Positions 31,590 to 45,600 of a stretch of 64,000 nt of DNA are shown piece by piece. A program made the translations under genes and the position numbers. Numbering within the stretch: the stretch's first letter is position 1; each line of letters begins with the position of its first letter. The notes below the pieces were generated by a model. The model saw nothing but the letters and a program-made list of their open reading frames with translations, did no database searches and was not told the origin of the DNA. The DNA lies in the NCBI RefSeq assembly GCF_900114465.1, contig NZ_FOTD01000002.1:62001-126000 (forward strand). The letters run 5' to 3'. The DNA is from Trichococcus palustris. Lineage in GTDB: Bacteria > Bacillota > Bacilli > Lactobacillales > Aerococcaceae.

Positions 31590-31826
31590 CTATTGAAACA
31601 GTAAATAACTGATATTCCTTGAGGCCATAACAAACGCCAAAAGAAAAGTGCTTACCGTATAACCTAGTGCAATCGACAGAAATAAATAGAGCACCCTAGC
31701 TTCGCGTATGTGCCCTTTCTTTATCCATTTTTCAATTCTGATGGCCTTCAAAGACCAAAAAGAAATAAAAATAAATAACATATGAGAGAGCAATACCATC
31801 ACGCCGTTAAATAGTACCATGTCCAC
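31590..31826 (-). CDS. DUF1146 (YwzB-like) membrane protein
   Basis: A 78-aa protein with two membrane segments (about 5-25 and 48-70), with F-W-S-L-K-A-I-R-I-E-K-W-I-K-K-G and A-R-V-L-Y-L-F-L-S-I-A-L-G-Y between them, matching DUF1146. Members occur almost always between atpC and murA in Bacilli, as here. Function unknown. I chose the GTG at 31826, ten bases after GGAGG; earlier in-frame codons fall inside the binding site. Confidence 0.85.
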   Translation of the reverse strand: MDMVLFNGVMVLLSHMLFIFISFWSLKAIRIEKWIKKGHIREARVLYLFLSIALGYTVSTFLLAFVMASRNISYLLFQ

Positions 31827-32192
31827 TTGCTGCACTCCTCCCATATTCTCAAACTATACTAACATAAATATTTTGAAAAAAAAACCAAGTTGGCGTTTTT
31901 TATGGACGAATACAGTAAAAATTCCATGAGAAAAACGTTTACAAAACTTTTCCCGATGCTGTATAATAATATGTTTCAATGTTACGGAATGAAATTGCAG
32001 GTTAATTCTATTAGATAATTCATTCCGCCAATTTGGCGAATGGCATCCCTGCATCCGAAACAAGTGAGCTTAGGGCATGAAAAAAAGCTCCAGGTCTGCG
32101 GCAACAGGTCAGGCCAAGCCCCAAAAAAATCCCCCAACTACAGTTTACAGCATCGAAAGCGGATTTTCGCGCATTTCCCAGCTGTTCATCCT
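31827..32192. other. gene-free stretch between atp terminator and DUF1146 gene
   Basis: No convincing gene. On the minus strand there are long T-runs after partial hairpins near 32080-32130, and a TATACA -10-like element near 31960-31970. A TGTAAACG stretch nearby is only a poor cre match. It probably carries the promoter of DUF1146-murA-mbl-epuA. Confidence 0.5.
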
Positions 32193-32230
32193 CAAAAAAA
32201 AAAAACGCCCTAGCAGTAAGCTAGAACGTT
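32193..32230 (-). terminator. atp operon terminator
   Basis: Minus strand: AACGTTCTAGC pairs with GCTAGGGCGTT (two G-T pairs) around a five-base loop, followed by ten or more T. Confidence 0.9.
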
Positions 32231-32277
32231 CAAAAAATTTTGGCAGCCTTCGTATAAAAAGCCGTGGCCTCACTTTT

Positions 32278-32703
32278 TTATCTTGATCTGTTTTTTGAAA
32301 CACCGATACGGTTAATAGCTTTGTTAAGTGCGATTTGGGCACGCTGGAATTCTTTTTCGTTCTTGATATTGCGGGCTTCTGCCATTTTTCTTTCGGCACG
32401 TTCTTTCGCAATTTCAGCGCGGTCAATATCAATATCCTTCTCGCGTTCTGCACTGTTCGCAATGATGTTCACAGCATTATCACGGACTTCCATGATGCCG
32501 CCGTTTACAGCTATGTGATTTTCACTATTGTCATCAGTTACTCTTGTAACTATCAAGTCTGCAATGGCTAAAGGAACAATGATAGGTGTATGATTCGGCA
32601 AAATTGTAATGCCACCATCCGTCGTTTTCGCACTCACTTGCTTGGCACGGTGCTTAAAGACGGTACCGTCAGGCGTCACAACATTAACTTGTAAGAATGC
32701 CAT
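32278..32703 (-). CDS. atpC: ATP synthase subunit epsilon
   Basis: Rotor-stalk subunit of F1 that couples rotation and can inhibit hydrolysis. The 141-aa product has the beta-sandwich N domain (V-N-V-V-T-P-D-G, G-G-I-T-I-L-P-N-H-T-P) and a two-helix C-terminal domain (about 90-135). I chose the ATG at 32703 with AAGGAGG eight bases upstream; the frame is open six codons earlier. It overlaps the end of the atpD region with 1 bp between. Confidence 0.96.
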   Translation of the reverse strand: MAFLQVNVVTPDGTVFKHRAKQVSAKTTDGGITILPNHTPIIVPLAIADLIVTRVTDDNSENHIAVNGGIMEVRDNAVNIIANSAEREKDIDIDRAEIAKERAERKMAEARNIKNEKEFQRAQIALNKAINRIGVSKNRSR

Positions 32704-32704
32704 T

Positions 32705-35070
<2,366 letters not shown>

Positions 35071-35109
35071 ATTTTCACCTCAATCTTCATCGTTCAAACC
35101 GCAGCTAAC

Positions 35110-36621
35110 TTACTCAGCATGGGGAACAAAAATACCTGCAAACGAACCCAAAGCTGCATCTAATTCTTCCGTAGGCGGCAAATCTTTTGTATCTATAATG
35201 ATTTGCATCAGTTTCGGATAGGTTGAATGCATGTAGCTGAATAATTCACGTTCAAAACGCTCAATATCTTGGACCGGAACCTCATCGATGAAACCATGGG
35301 TCAAGGCATATAAGATAATGACTTGCTTTTCGACTTCAAGCGTTTTGTGCAGGTCTTGTTTTAGGATTTCAACTGTTCTACGACCACGGCTTAAGCGTTT
35401 TTGCGTAGATAAGTCCAAATCAGAACCGAACTGTGTAAAGGCTTCTAATTCACGATAACTTGCCAAATCGATACGGAGTGTACCGGATACTTTCTTCATT
35501 GCTTTGATTTGAGCCGAACCACCAACACGGGATACAGATAACCCGGCAGATAGCGCCGGACGAACGCCGGAGAAGAATAAATCGCTTTCCAAGAATATCT
35601 GTCCATCGGTAATCGAGATTACGTTTGTCGGGATATAGGCAGCTATATCGCCTGCTTGTGTTTCGACAATCGGAAAGGATGTGATGGATCCTCCACCTAA
35701 AGCATCGTTCAATTTTGCGGAACGTTCCAATAAACGGGAGTGCAAATAGAAAACATCCCCTGGGTAAGCTTCACGGCCTGGCGGACGACGCAAAAGCAAG
35801 GACATTTCACGGTATGCCGCCGCCTGTTTAGACAGGTCATCGTAAACGATCAAAACATGTTTGCCGTTATACATGAACTCCTCCGCCATCGCAGTCGCAG
35901 CATAAGGTGCAATGTACAGCATCGGTGCGGATTGAGAAGCACTAGCCGTAACGACGATGGTATAATCCATCGCATGATGTTTCTTCAGCGTTTCCGTTAA
36001 ATTACGGACCGTAGATTCTTTTTGACCAATCGCTACATAGATGCAAATGACATCTTTGCCGCGTTGATTCAGAATGGCATCTACTGCGATGCTGGTTTTG
36101 CCGGTTTTGCGGTCACCGATAATCAATTCCCGTTGTCCTCGGCCAATCGGCACAAGTGCATCCAACGCTTTAATCCCCGTTTGCATAGGCTCACGTACAG
36201 ATTGACGATCCATTACACCTGGTGCAGGAAATTCAACGGGGCGCATGCCTGTCGTTTCAATGTTTCCTTGACCATCCACCGGACGGCCCAACGAATCAAC
36301 AACACGGCCGATCAAGGCTTCCCCTACAGGAACTTGCATAATCTTTCCGGTACGTTTGACGATATCGCCTTCATGAATATTTTCATAAGCTCCAAAAATG
36401 ATAATCCCGACGTCTTCTTTTTCAAGGTTTTGCGCCATACCGATTGATCCATTACTGAATTCCAGCAATTCTCCGGACATTACATTTTCCAGACCCTTGG
36501 CACGGGCAATCCCATCCCCAAGATAGGTAACTTTACCTATTTCTTCAAATCCTGATACAGATTGAAAAGAGTCAATTCTTTGCTTAATTAAAGAACTTAA
36601 ATCTTCCTTTACAGTAGCCAC
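35110..36621 (-). CDS. atpA: ATP synthase subunit alpha
   Basis: Non-catalytic nucleotide-binding F1 subunit. The 503-aa product has Walker A G-D-R-K-T-G-K-T near residue 170 and [25 protein letters not shown] in the catalytic interface. I chose the GTG at 36621 ([10 protein letters not shown]). The box GAGGTG ends six bases upstream, and the GTG three codons earlier is part of that box. Confidence 0.98.
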   Translation of the reverse strand: MATVKEDLSSLIKQRIDSFQSVSGFEEIGKVTYLGDGIARAKGLENVMSGELLEFSNGSIGMAQNLEKEDVGIIIFGAYENIHEGDIVKRTGKIMQVPVGEALIGRVVDSLGRPVDGQGNIETTGMRPVEFPAPGVMDRQSVREPMQTGIKALDALVPIGRGQRELIIGDRKTGKTSIAVDAILNQRGKDVICIYVAIGQKESTVRNLTETLKKHHAMDYTIVVTASASQSAPMLYIAPYAATAMAEEFMYNGKHVLIVYDDLSKQAAAYREMSLLLRRPPGREAYPGDVFYLHSRLLERSAKLNDALGGGSITSFPIVETQAGDIAAYIPTNVISITDGQIFLESDLFFSGVRPALSAGLSVSRVGGSAQIKAMKKVSGTLRIDLASYRELEAFTQFGSDLDLSTQKRLSRGRRTVEILKQDLHKTLEVEKQVIILYALTHGFIDEVPVQDIERFERELFSYMHSTYPKLMQIIIDTKDLPPTEELDAALGSFAGIFVPHAE

Positions 36622-36642
36622 ATTTTTCACCTCTTCAACCTA

Positions 36643-37200
36643 TTAATCTTGTATGATATGTTTTTTCATTTCTTTCAGCTTTGTAACGATTGTATTATCA
36701 AAATAATGGTTTTCCGATTCTAAGCGAACCCCACCAACTACATCCGGATCCACTTTTTCTTTGACGAAGATTGTCGCTTCGCCAACTTTTGTTTGGAATT
36801 TCTTGAGAATCCGTAATTTTTGATCTTCGGATAGCGATACAGCTGAAGTCAATGTAACATTTACAAATTTTTCTTTGTTCTCATAAATCGCATTAAATTC
36901 TTCAATGGAAGTCAAAATACCTTCAGTGGTTACTTTTTCATCCAATCCGGCTAAAAATTCCAGTGTTTCCTTGGATAGATATTTAACAGCCTGTTGTAAA
37001 CTTTCTTGTGTTGCGCGGTCGGACTGCGACGGATCGCCACTGCCGACTTGCGCAACGGAGATATTTACCAATTCTTTTAGCTGATTTAATTCAACATGAA
37101 TCTTCTCAGCTTTTTTTGAATGATCCAGATCACTAAAATAGGCTTGTACATAGGCTTTCAATGAAGAAGTTGAATTCCCCTCTTTGCCCATATTATTCAT
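36643..37200 (-). CDS. atpH: ATP synthase subunit delta
   Basis: Peripheral-stalk subunit joining F1 to the b subunits. About 185 aa, alpha-helical, ending V-D-P-D-V-V-G-G-V-R-L-E-S plus a short helix, the family's conserved C terminus. I take the ATG at 37200, which overlaps atpF by 8 bp and follows GAAGGG. Another ATG three codons on is also plausible. It has lower sequence conservation than its neighbours, as usual. Confidence 0.92.
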   Translation of the reverse strand: MNNMGKEGNSTSSLKAYVQAYFSDLDHSKKAEKIHVELNQLKELVNISVAQVGSGDPSQSDRATQESLQQAVKYLSKETLEFLAGLDEKVTTEGILTSIEEFNAIYENKEKFVNVTLTSAVSLSEDQKLRILKKFQTKVGEATIFVKEKVDPDVVGGVRLESENHYFDNTIVTKLKEMKKHIIQD

Positions 37201-37696
37201 CCAGCCCTTCAATGAATTTTTCAATCAATGTATTTTGATCCCTTTGGTTAATCTCTCTGTCAATTATTTTCCCAGCGATATCAACGGATAAGGCCCCGAC
37301 TTCTGAACGCAAACTTTCAAGCGATTGTTTTCTCTCCAGTTCAATCTCTTTTTGTGTCAACACTTTGATTCTGATAGCATCTTCTTTGGCTTCTGTGATG
37401 ATCCGTTGTTGCATCTCAGTGCCTTCAACCTGTGCACGGGTCAATATATCGTTCGCTTTGGCTGTCACTTCTTTTAGCTGTGCATCAGCAGCAGCTTTTT
37501 GCTTTTCAGCTTTTTCACGAGCAACTTCCGCTTTATCGATATTTGCATTAATCATTTCTTCTCGATCTGTAAGGACCTTCATCAAAGGGTGCCATGCAAA
37601 CTTCTTGATGAGAGCCATTAAAATAAGAAATGACAGTAATGTTACGATAGTATCGCCTAAGGCTGTAATCTCTCCCAATACGAGATTGGCTGTCAT
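37193..37696 (-). CDS. atpF: ATP synthase subunit b
   Basis: Peripheral stalk, dimeric. The 167-aa product has one N-terminal membrane segment (about 14-31) and a long charged, heptad-rich helix (E-V-A-R-E-K-A-E-K-Q-K-A-A-A-D). The ATG at 37696 (M-T-A-N-L-V-L-G) is placed correctly after GGAGGG. A second ATG two codons upstream touches that box. Overlaps atpH. Confidence 0.95.
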   Translation of the reverse strand: MTANLVLGEITALGDTIVTLLSFLILMALIKKFAWHPLMKVLTDREEMINANIDKAEVAREKAEKQKAAADAQLKEVTAKANDILTRAQVEGTEMQQRIITEAKEDAIRIKVLTQKEIELERKQSLESLRSEVGALSVDIAGKIIDREINQRDQNTLIEKFIEGLDE

Positions 37697-37737
37697 TCTC
37701 ATCCCTCCTGTAGTCGTTTCAATTCACCGTTCTTTAA

Positions 37738-39020
<1,283 letters not shown>

Positions 39021-39023
39021 TCC

Positions 39024-39059
39024 AAAAAAAAAGGACTGAAGAAAATACTCTTCAGTCCT
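39024..39059 (-). terminator. upp terminator
   Basis: AGGACTGAAGA and TCTTCAGTCCT form a perfect 11-bp stem around six bases, followed on the minus strand by a run of T. It lies about 100 bp past the upp stop codon. Confidence 0.85.
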
Positions 39060-39161
39060 ACATTTTTATGAAACCAACCGTTGAAAGCAACGCTTTTCAT
39101 ATCAATATGTTGATTTTTGTCATGAAAGCAAACGAAAATTGTTCAAGTTGCTGATAATCGA

Positions 39162-39797
39162 CTATTTCGTACCGAATAGACGGTCGCCCGCATCCCCTAA
39201 ACCGGGAAGGATATAGCTGTTCTCATCCAATCTTTCATCCAATGCCGCTGCGTAGATGTCCACATCCGGATAAGCTGTATGCAACGCATTCACTCCTTCC
39301 GGAGCTGCCACTAGGCAGATGAATTTGATGGAAGATGGCGCTGCGCCTCTTTTCACCAATGCTTCAATAGCTGCAATGGCCGATCCGCCGGTTGCAAGCA
39401 TCGGATCCACGATGAACAATTGGCGTTCTTGGATATCTGTCGGCAATTTAACGAAATACTCAACCGGCTCCAATGTTTCGTGGTCTCTATACATACCGAT
39501 ATGCCCCACTTTTGCTGCTGGTAACATAGCCAAAAAGCCGTCAACCATTCCAAGTCCTGCACGCAGAATAGGGATAATCGCCACTTTTTTCCCGCTTAGC
39601 GTTTTTTGAGTCGTTTTCACTAACGGAGTCTCAATTTCAATATCTTCCAAAGGCATGTCTCTTGTGACTTCATACGCCATCAACATGGCTATTTCGCTTA
39701 CTACCTCCCGAAATACTTTTGTACCGCAATCTTTTTCGCGGATGATCGTTAATTTGTGTTGGATCAACGGATGATCCATTACATGAAATTCTCCCAT
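39162..39797 (-). CDS. upp: uracil phosphoribosyltransferase
   Basis: Salvages uracil to UMP with PRPP. The 211-aa product has the PRPP loop as [10 protein letters not shown] near residue 130, the conserved D-H-P-L-I-Q-H-K-L opening, and [12 protein letters not shown] at the C terminus. The ATG at 39797 (M-G-E-F-H-V) has GAGG nine bases upstream and matches family N termini. The frame opens five codons earlier. A -10-like TACAAT lies at 39833-39838 (minus) with a fair TGGCTT 17 bp upstream. Confidence 0.97.
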   Translation of the reverse strand: MGEFHVMDHPLIQHKLTIIREKDCGTKVFREVVSEIAMLMAYEVTRDMPLEDIEIETPLVKTTQKTLSGKKVAIIPILRAGLGMVDGFLAMLPAAKVGHIGMYRDHETLEPVEYFVKLPTDIQERQLFIVDPMLATGGSAIAAIEALVKRGAAPSSIKFICLVAAPEGVNALHTAYPDVDIYAAALDERLDENSYILPGLGDAGDRLFGTK

Positions 39798-39964
39798 AAT
39801 TTTCAGCCTCACTTTTCATTTTTGCTCAATCCATTGTAAAGGAAATATCCTTCAAAAGCCAGTAAAAGACACCTTACATTAGAAAAGCCTAACGTTTGTT
39901 GCTACATCAAGACACCCTCTGGCGCATGCCATTTTTATTTTTGATGTTTTAGGCCTGACTGCAT

Positions 39965-40008
39965 AAAAAATACCCCGTCGATAGATGCTCTCTATGCTGA
40001 CGGGGTAT
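39965..40008 (-). terminator. glyA terminator
   Basis: Minus strand: ATACCCCGTC pairs with GACGGGGTAT around a 19-nt loop that can itself pair, followed by TTTTTT. Confidence 0.85.
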
Positions 40009-40016
40009 GAAGCCTA

Positions 40017-41255
40017 TTATTTTGAAGAAACAATTTCTTTACTATGCAAAGGGAACGCTTTCGTGATCGCTCTTACTTCCGCTCTCACTTTGTCCAAAGC
40101 AAGTTCATCAGTTGCGTTATTGATTGTTTCTATGATCAATTCAGCGATTTTGCGCGCTTCGTTTTCTTTGATTCCACGTGTTGTGATGGCAGGTGTACCG
40201 ACACGGATACCACTCGTTTTGTTCGGTCCCAGTTTTTCGAATGGAATCGAATTTTTGTTTACGGTGATGCCGACCGTATCCAATAATTTCTCCACTTGTT
40301 TTCCGTTCAAGCCTGTACCGGTAACATCCAACAGCAATAAGTGGTTGTCGGTTCCGCCGCTGATGACGCGCAGATCGGAAGTATTGAAGACGTCCGCCAT
40401 CGCTTGCGCATTCTTGACGACTTGGCCGATGTACTCTTTATATTCCGGTGCGGCCGCTTCACGGAATGCCACCGCTTTGGCTGCAATGACGTGCTCCAAC
40501 GGGCCGCCTTGGATACCAGGGAAAACGGCACTGTTCAGCTTTTTACCGAATTCGGCGTTAGCTAAAATAACCCCTCCGCGAGGTCCACGTAATGTTTTAT
40601 GTGTTGTCGAGGTAACGACATGCGCATATTCAACAGGGTTTTGATGGTGGCCCGTTGCACAAAGTCCTGCAATATGAGCCATATCGACCATCAGGTACGC
40701 GCCTACTTCGTCTGCGATTTCTCTCAAACGTTTAAAGCCGATGGCGCGAGGGTATGCACTTGCGCCCGCTACGATCAATTTAGGCTGCTCTTTCACTGCG
40801 ATTTCTCTTACGACATCATAATCGATGATTTCAGTCTCTGGATCGACGCCATAGGCAACAAATTCATATGTTTGGCCGCTGAAGTTAACGGAAGCCCCAT
40901 GTGTTAAATGTCCGCCATGGCTAAGATCCATCCCTAAGATCTTATCGCCAGGCTGAACCAATGCGCGGTAAGCGGCCATGTTCGCTTGTGAACCGGAATG
41001 CGGTTGAACGTTTACATATTCGGCTCCGAATAATGCTTTCAGGCGATCAATCGCCAAATTTTCAACGACATCCACAAATTCACAGCCGCCGTAATAGCGG
41101 TGCCCAGGATAACCTTCGGCATATTTATTTGTTAAAACGCTACCTTGCGCTCTTAATACGTCTTCGGAAACAAAATTCTCGGATGCAATCAATTCGATTC
41201 CATTCTCTTGTCTTTCGCGTTCTTTTTCAATTGCATCAAATAACTCTTTATCCAT
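40017..41255 (-). CDS. glyA: serine hydroxymethyltransferase
   Basis: Makes glycine and 5,10-methylene-THF from serine, the main one-carbon source. The 412-aa PLP enzyme has the cofactor Lys in [15 protein letters not shown] near residue 226 and E-N-F-V-S near 31. It stops soon after the K-A-F-P-L-H end typical of the family. The ATG at 41255 (M-D-K-E-L-F) has only a weak GGACGGTG site; an ATG five codons upstream has none. It takes serine from SerA/SerC and feeds thymidylate and purine synthesis. Confidence 0.97.
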   Translation of the reverse strand: MDKELFDAIEKERERQENGIELIASENFVSEDVLRAQGSVLTNKYAEGYPGHRYYGGCEFVDVVENLAIDRLKALFGAEYVNVQPHSGSQANMAAYRALVQPGDKILGMDLSHGGHLTHGASVNFSGQTYEFVAYGVDPETEIIDYDVVREIAVKEQPKLIVAGASAYPRAIGFKRLREIADEVGAYLMVDMAHIAGLCATGHHQNPVEYAHVVTSTTHKTLRGPRGGVILANAEFGKKLNSAVFPGIQGGPLEHVIAAKAVAFREAAAPEYKEYIGQVVKNAQAMADVFNTSDLRVISGGTDNHLLLLDVTGTGLNGKQVEKLLDTVGITVNKNSIPFEKLGPNKTSGIRVGTPAITTRGIKENEARKIAELIIETINNATDELALDKVRAEVRAITKAFPLHSKEIVSSK

Positions 41256-41418
41256 ATTTGCACCGTCCATTACTTTAGTTTTGAGTTGAAAATATTACTG
41301 GAAAAATATAAGTAGAGTATAGCACAGATTCCATGAAAGGAAAGCAGATTATGCTCACGATTCAAAAGAAACAACCAAACCCCTTCGATTCGCCGCTTAT
41401 TTCCGAACGAAATGCTTT

Positions 41419-42435
41419 TTAAACCGGATATTTTTCGGAGGATGCCTTCTCCAGCCTATTCATGAAAGCTATTCCGATACCCTCTTTTTCATAGGCTTCC
41501 GCCAGAATCACTTGCACGGATTGCTCATCCATGTAGCGGAGTCCTGCATAGAGGCGTTGGGACGCGCGTTGCGGTTCCGCTTTTGCCCCCAACGAATAGA
41601 CGGCATCCGCTTCATCGCGATAGCGATCGAGCAGTTCTTCGGAAGCCAGTATGCCGATGCGTTTGCCTTCGCTTCTGTACTTAGCGATCACGACATCCCA
41701 CTTTTCCGCACCGCCCTCGATCAAAATGACCGGTTGGGCAGGAGCGTAATGCTGATATTTCATCCCTGGCGCTTTCGGTGCCTCGCCATCTTTCGCTGCC
41801 GTCTCAAGATCTGCGAGTCTCCCCACAACCTGCTCCAGCTCCTCCTTGGTGATGGCGCCGGGACGCAGGATCACCAATCCGGCCTCGTTCGTCAAATCCA
41901 AAACCGTCGACTCCAAGCCGATGTCCGTTTCGCCGCCATCCACAATACCGGCAATTTTCCCGTCGAAATCATGCAGAACATGCTGCGCCGTTGTCGGGCT
42001 CGGCTTTCCTGAAGTGTTTGCGCTGGGGCCTACCAAGGGGAATCCTGTTTGCCGGATAAGTTCCAATGTCTGTTCTTGATCGGGCATCCTTAGCGCTACC
42101 GTCGTGTGCCCGGCCGTAACCGTAGGAGCGAAGACCCCTTCCCTCATCGGGAAAATGAGCGTAAGCGGACCCGGCCAAAAGGCATCCATCAAGGCTTGCG
42201 CTTTTTCCGGGACACCGGCGACAAATTTTGCGATGTCCTTATCGGCTACGTGCACAATCAAGGGATTGTCGCTGGGCCTTCCCTTTACGGCATAAACATT
42301 TTTGACCGCTTGGTCGTTGGAAGCGATAGCTCCCAAGCCATAGACCGTCTCGGTAGGGAAGGCGATCAGTTCGCCCTCCCTTAATTTTTGTGCCGCTTCG
42401 GCAATGGTTGTACGACCGTATATTTTTGTTTCCAA
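41419..42435 (-). CDS. tsaC: L-threonylcarbamoyladenylate synthase (Sua5 type)
   Basis: Makes threonylcarbamoyl-AMP for the t6A37 modification of ANN-decoding tRNAs. The 338-aa protein has the YrdC/TsaC domain first (F-P-T-E-T-V-Y-G-L-G near residue 28, K-G-R-P-S-D-N-P-L near 50, G-P-S-A-N-T-S-G-K near 138) and a C-terminal Sua5 domain (about 220-335), so it is the long form. Start: TTG at 42435 (M-E-T-K-I-Y-G), seven bases after AAAGGAG; the frame continues upstream without a site. It follows prmC, with a hairpin between them. Confidence 0.93.
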   Translation of the reverse strand: METKIYGRTTIAEAAQKLREGELIAFPTETVYGLGAIASNDQAVKNVYAVKGRPSDNPLIVHVADKDIAKFVAGVPEKAQALMDAFWPGPLTLIFPMREGVFAPTVTAGHTTVALRMPDQEQTLELIRQTGFPLVGPSANTSGKPSPTTAQHVLHDFDGKIAGIVDGGETDIGLESTVLDLTNEAGLVILRPGAITKEELEQVVGRLADLETAAKDGEAPKAPGMKYQHYAPAQPVILIEGGAEKWDVVIAKYRSEGKRIGILASEELLDRYRDEADAVYSLGAKAEPQRASQRLYAGLRYMDEQSVQVILAEAYEKEGIGIAFMNRLEKASSEKYPV

Positions 42436-42477
42436 GTTCCTGCTCCTTTCCGTGCTGCCACGCAATGAAATTTAAAC

Positions 42478-42506
42478 GAGGCCGAGACAAAAGTCCCGGC
42501 CTCAGT
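42478..42506 (-). terminator. hairpin/terminator after prmC
   Basis: Minus strand: GAGGCCG-G-GAC pairs with GTC-T-CGGCCTC around TTTT. The T-run after the stem is short (GTTT). It may end the tdk-prfA-prmC transcript or attenuate tsaC. Confidence 0.55.
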
Positions 42507-42645
42507 GCGTTGTGCTGCGATCCTGTTGAGTAGTCGAGTCCAAAAAGCTGTATCGGCTTGCATTTTTATCTCATTCTATCAGTGTTTTGCAGCTGATCGA
42601 TCTTTCATCGTGTTTCCGTCGGTCACTCGCTTTTCAGCAACGCGC

Positions 42646-43494
42646 TTATTTCACGATGAGCATCCTGTCCAATCCGGACAAGTCTTTTTCAATGGTGACT
42701 GTTTTGTCGGGGAAAGCCTGCTTGTAGAGTGCCAGCAATTTATCACCCTGTTTGAAGCCGATTTCCATAAACAGACAGCCATCTGTCTTTAAATAGAACG
42801 GCAGCTCAAATGCCATTTTTTCATAGAGGTCCAGACCATTGTTTTCAGCAAATAATGCGGTATGCGGTTCATATTCCAAAACCGATTTATCCATCAAGTG
42901 AATTTCATCTTCTCCTATATAAGGGGGATTGCTGATGATGCAATCAAAGGTCTCCAATTGCACCGGCTCCAGCAGGTTCCCCTTCAGGAAACGGATCTCG
43001 GCATGTAATTGTTTCGCGTTCTCTTGCGCTACCGCAAGTGCGGATTCGGAAATATCGATGGCCGTCACGTCATCTTGCGGGCGTTCTTTCTTCATCGCAA
43101 TGGCAATGGCGCCCGATCCGGTTCCGATATCCAATACTTTTTGCGGGCCTTTCCCTTCTAGCGCGGCTAATGCTCTTTGCACCAGTTCTTCCGTTTCAGG
43201 ACGCGGTATCAAGGTCGCTTCCGTCACTTTCAATGGATAGCCGTAAAACCATTCCACACCGACAATGTATTGGATCGGTTTGCCGGCGATATATTCATTC
43301 AGGTCGCTCAGATATTGCTTGTGTTCCTCGTCCGAAATGGTTTCCGTGAAACGCATCAAAAGATCCGTTTTGGTCCATCCGAGTCGGTCCAACAAGAGAC
43401 GTTCCGCACCCTGTGGACTTTTGTCGTTTTGTTCAAGATAAAGAGCGGCATTCTGCAATGCCTGTTGGTAGGTTAAGCCTTTAGATGCCACCAT
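42646..43494 (-). CDS. prmC: peptide chain release factor N5-glutamine methyltransferase
   Basis: Methylates the Gln of the GGQ motif in release factors using SAM. The 282-aa product has an N-terminal helical domain, the SAM-binding G-T-G-S-G-A-I near residue 125, and the substrate-binding N-P-P-Y near 190. Its ATG lies inside the last codons of prfA (14-bp overlap), so enzyme and substrate are co-translated. Confidence 0.96.
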   Translation of the reverse strand: MVASKGLTYQQALQNAALYLEQNDKSPQGAERLLLDRLGWTKTDLLMRFTETISDEEHKQYLSDLNEYIAGKPIQYIVGVEWFYGYPLKVTEATLIPRPETEELVQRALAALEGKGPQKVLDIGTGSGAIAIAMKKERPQDDVTAIDISESALAVAQENAKQLHAEIRFLKGNLLEPVQLETFDCIISNPPYIGEDEIHLMDKSVLEYEPHTALFAENNGLDLYEKMAFELPFYLKTDGCLFMEIGFKQGDKLLALYKQAFPDKTVTIEKDLSGLDRMLIVK

Positions 43495-44560
43495 TGTTTA
43501 ACAACTCCAGTTGTTGCGTTTGGTCCGACATGATCAACGCATCGAAGATTTCGTCCATCTTGCCGTTCAAAATGATATCCAATTTTTGCAGCGTCAAGCC
43601 GATACGGTGATCGGTCACTCGGTTTTGAGGGAAGTTATAGGTACGGATCCGTTCAGAACGATCCCCGGTTCCGACAGCAGATTTGCGGGTCGCATCGTAT
43701 TCCGATTGTGCGTCGGATGAAATTTTATCGTATACGCGGGCGCGCAAAATCTTCATCGCCTTCTCACGGTTTTTGATCTGCGAGCGTTCATCCTGCATCG
43801 CAACGACAATCCCTGTCGGCAAATGGGTTAAACGGACTGCTGAAGCGGTCTTGTTGACGTGTTGTCCACCGGCTCCGCTGGCATGATAGATGTCTATACG
43901 GATATCTTTATCCGCCATATCGATCTCCACTTCTTCCGCTTCCGGCATAACAACAACTGTAGCTGTAGAGGTATGCACGCGCCCTTGGGATTCCGTTTCC
44001 GGAACACGTTGCACGCGGTGAGCGCCGCTCTCGTACTTCAATTTTGAGTATACGCCTGAACCGGTGATCATCAAAATGATTTCTTTGTAGCCACCGATAC
44101 CGGTGATATTGGCATCCATCACTTCGACTTTCCAGCCTTGGCTTTCAGCGTATTTGCTGTACATGCTGAACAGACTGCCGGCAAACAAGGCCGCTTCGTC
44201 CCCACCTGCAGCACCGCGGATTTCCATGATGATGTTTTTGCCGTCGTTAGGGTCTTCGGGAAGCAGCAACAGTTTGATTTTTTCTTCCAAATCAGCTTTC
44301 TCTTTCTTCAAGCTGCTCAATTCTTCTTTCGCCATTGTGGCCATTTCATCATCCAAATTTTCGGAAAGCATTTCTTCCGTGTCGGCTATGTCGGCCTCCA
44401 CTTGTTTATAATGACGGTACGTGGCGACTTTTTCGCGCAGGCCCGCTTCTTCTTTCGACAGTTCCATCAATCGTTTTATGTCAGAGATGACCGATGGGTC
44501 GCTCAATAGTTCCCCAAGTTCCTCATAGCGGATGATGAATGCTTCTAATTGATCATACAT
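43481..44560 (-). CDS. prfA: peptide chain release factor 1
   Basis: Reads UAA and UAG stops. The 359-aa product is of family length. The GGQ loop ([10 protein letters not shown]) is near residue 233, and the stop-codon reading P-x-T region is present as R-V-P-E-T-E-S near 186. C-terminal [18 protein letters not shown] is diagnostic. In tdk-prfA-prmC. Confidence 0.97.
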   Translation of the reverse strand: MYDQLEAFIIRYEELGELLSDPSVISDIKRLMELSKEEAGLREKVATYRHYKQVEADIADTEEMLSENLDDEMATMAKEELSSLKKEKADLEEKIKLLLLPEDPNDGKNIIMEIRGAAGGDEAALFAGSLFSMYSKYAESQGWKVEVMDANITGIGGYKEIILMITGSGVYSKLKYESGAHRVQRVPETESQGRVHTSTATVVVMPEAEEVEIDMADKDIRIDIYHASGAGGQHVNKTASAVRLTHLPTGIVVAMQDERSQIKNREKAMKILRARVYDKISSDAQSEYDATRKSAVGTGDRSERIRTYNFPQNRVTDHRIGLTLQKLDIILNGKMDEIFDALIMSDQTQQLELLNNGGI

Positions 44561-44608
44561 ATTTTCTCAAAACTCCTCTTTATTTAAATGATCTCGATTT
44601 TCGCACCG

Positions 44609-45184
44609 TTAATCCAACGGCGGATGATGATAGTGTTTGCGGCAGACCGGTAGATAGGCTTCATTGCCGCCGATTTGGATTTGTTCACCTGTATAGACTG
44701 GCTTGCCATCGACAACGCGCATATTCATGCTCGCTTTTTTGTGGCAATACCAGCAGATGGTTTTTATTTCTTCTATTTTATCCGCATAAAGCAAGAGATA
44801 TTTCGAACCTTCAAACAGCTCATTCAGAAAATCATTTTTCAGCCCAAACGCCATCACCGGAATATCCAATTCATCCACAATGGTCGCTAATTGGATGACA
44901 TGGTCTTTGGATAAAAACTGAGATTCATCCACCAAAACGCAGGAAGGTTTGACAGGATTACCCTTTACTTCTTCGAAGATGTCCGTATCTTCCGTCACTG
45001 GAAACGCCTGACGCTTCAAACCAATCCGGCTTGATACATAACCGACTTCATCTCTGTCGTCGATTGCGCTGGTAAAAATCATTACGGATTTGTTCTGTTC
45101 TTCATAATTATAGGCAACTTTGAGGATTTCGATCGATTTCCCGCTGTTCATTGCGCCATATTTAAAAAATAATTGTGCCATCAT
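44609..45184 (-). CDS. tdk: thymidine kinase
   Basis: Phosphorylates thymidine to dTMP. The 191-aa type II enzyme has P-loop G-A-M-N-S-G-K-S at about 10-17, the D-E-S-Q-F base-site motif near 88, and a zinc site of C-W-Y-C and C-R-K-H near 145-185. Two adjacent ATG codons (45184 and 45181) follow AAAGGCGGA; either may be used. The upstream leader is long, with a strong promoter at 45346-45374. Confidence 0.96.
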   Translation of the reverse strand: MMAQLFFKYGAMNSGKSIEILKVAYNYEEQNKSVMIFTSAIDDRDEVGYVSSRIGLKRQAFPVTEDTDIFEEVKGNPVKPSCVLVDESQFLSKDHVIQLATIVDELDIPVMAFGLKNDFLNELFEGSKYLLLYADKIEEIKTICWYCHKKASMNMRVVDGKPVYTGEQIQIGGNEAYLPVCRKHYHHPPLD

Positions 45185-45345
45185 TTCCGCCTTTCCAAAA
45201 GAATACCAAGAAACTTCTTAGATAAATATAGTAGATAAAAATTTATTGCAAAAAGAAAGGAGGCCTTTTAGCCATCCGTCCCCCAACATCTATTATCTCA
45301 AACCCATCTTTCCAGAGATAAAAAAACTGAATAACATCCCGTATA

Positions 45346-45374
45346 ATAATAGTAGGAAATAACGCCAAAGTCAA
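45346..45374 (-). promoter_or_regulatory. tdk-prfA-prmC promoter
   Basis: Minus strand: TTGACT (45369-45374), a 17-bp spacer and TATTAT (45346-45351). It predicts a leader of about 155 nt before tdk; the leader holds no recognised riboswitch. A weaker TTGCAA/TATATT pair lies nearer the gene. Confidence 0.75.
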
Positions 45375-45502
45375 TAAGATTCACTCTTCACCCGGCCTTC
45401 ATCCCTGTGCAATCCCGGAAGAGCAGCCGATCGATTTTTGATATCCGCTTCTAAGCGGCGCATACCTTCCAAATCTTTGATTCGGTGGATACGTTCAGGC
45501 AC
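45371..45502 (-). CDS. possible 43-codon small ORF upstream of the tdk promoter
   Basis: From a GTG the minus strand reads V-P-E-R-I-H-R-I-K-D-L-E-G-M-R-R-L-E-A-D-I-K, then a further charged stretch ending E-S-Y and TGA. Codon choice looks coding-like (GC-balanced third positions), but there is no ribosome binding site, and the frame is closed just upstream by TAG. It could be the 3' remnant of a lost gene. The rest of 45185-45600 holds only the tdk and murT control regions. I do not recognise the peptide. Confidence 0.25.
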   Translation of the reverse strand: MPERIHRIKDLEGMRRLEADIKNRSAALPGLHRDEGRVKSESY

Positions 45503-45560
45503 TATCGCTGTTTTTCACTTTCTGCTATACTTACGGTATCGAAAACAGCTAGTTTTATGC

Positions 45561-45566
45561 TATGAT
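45561..45566 (+). promoter_or_regulatory. murT-gatD extended -10 promoter
   Basis: TATGAT preceded by TG-C (extended -10), with a weak TCGAAA 16 bp upstream. The leader would be about 28 nt to the TTG start of murT. Confidence 0.55.
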
Positions 45567-45600
45567 GGCAAGAGATATTATTAGTAAGGAGCGAATTTAT

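Noticed and set aside
31854-32063. 69-codon minus-strand frame between atpC and the DUF1146 gene
   Set aside because: No ribosome binding site, odd composition with long poly-Phe/Lys runs from homopolymers, no recognisable family.
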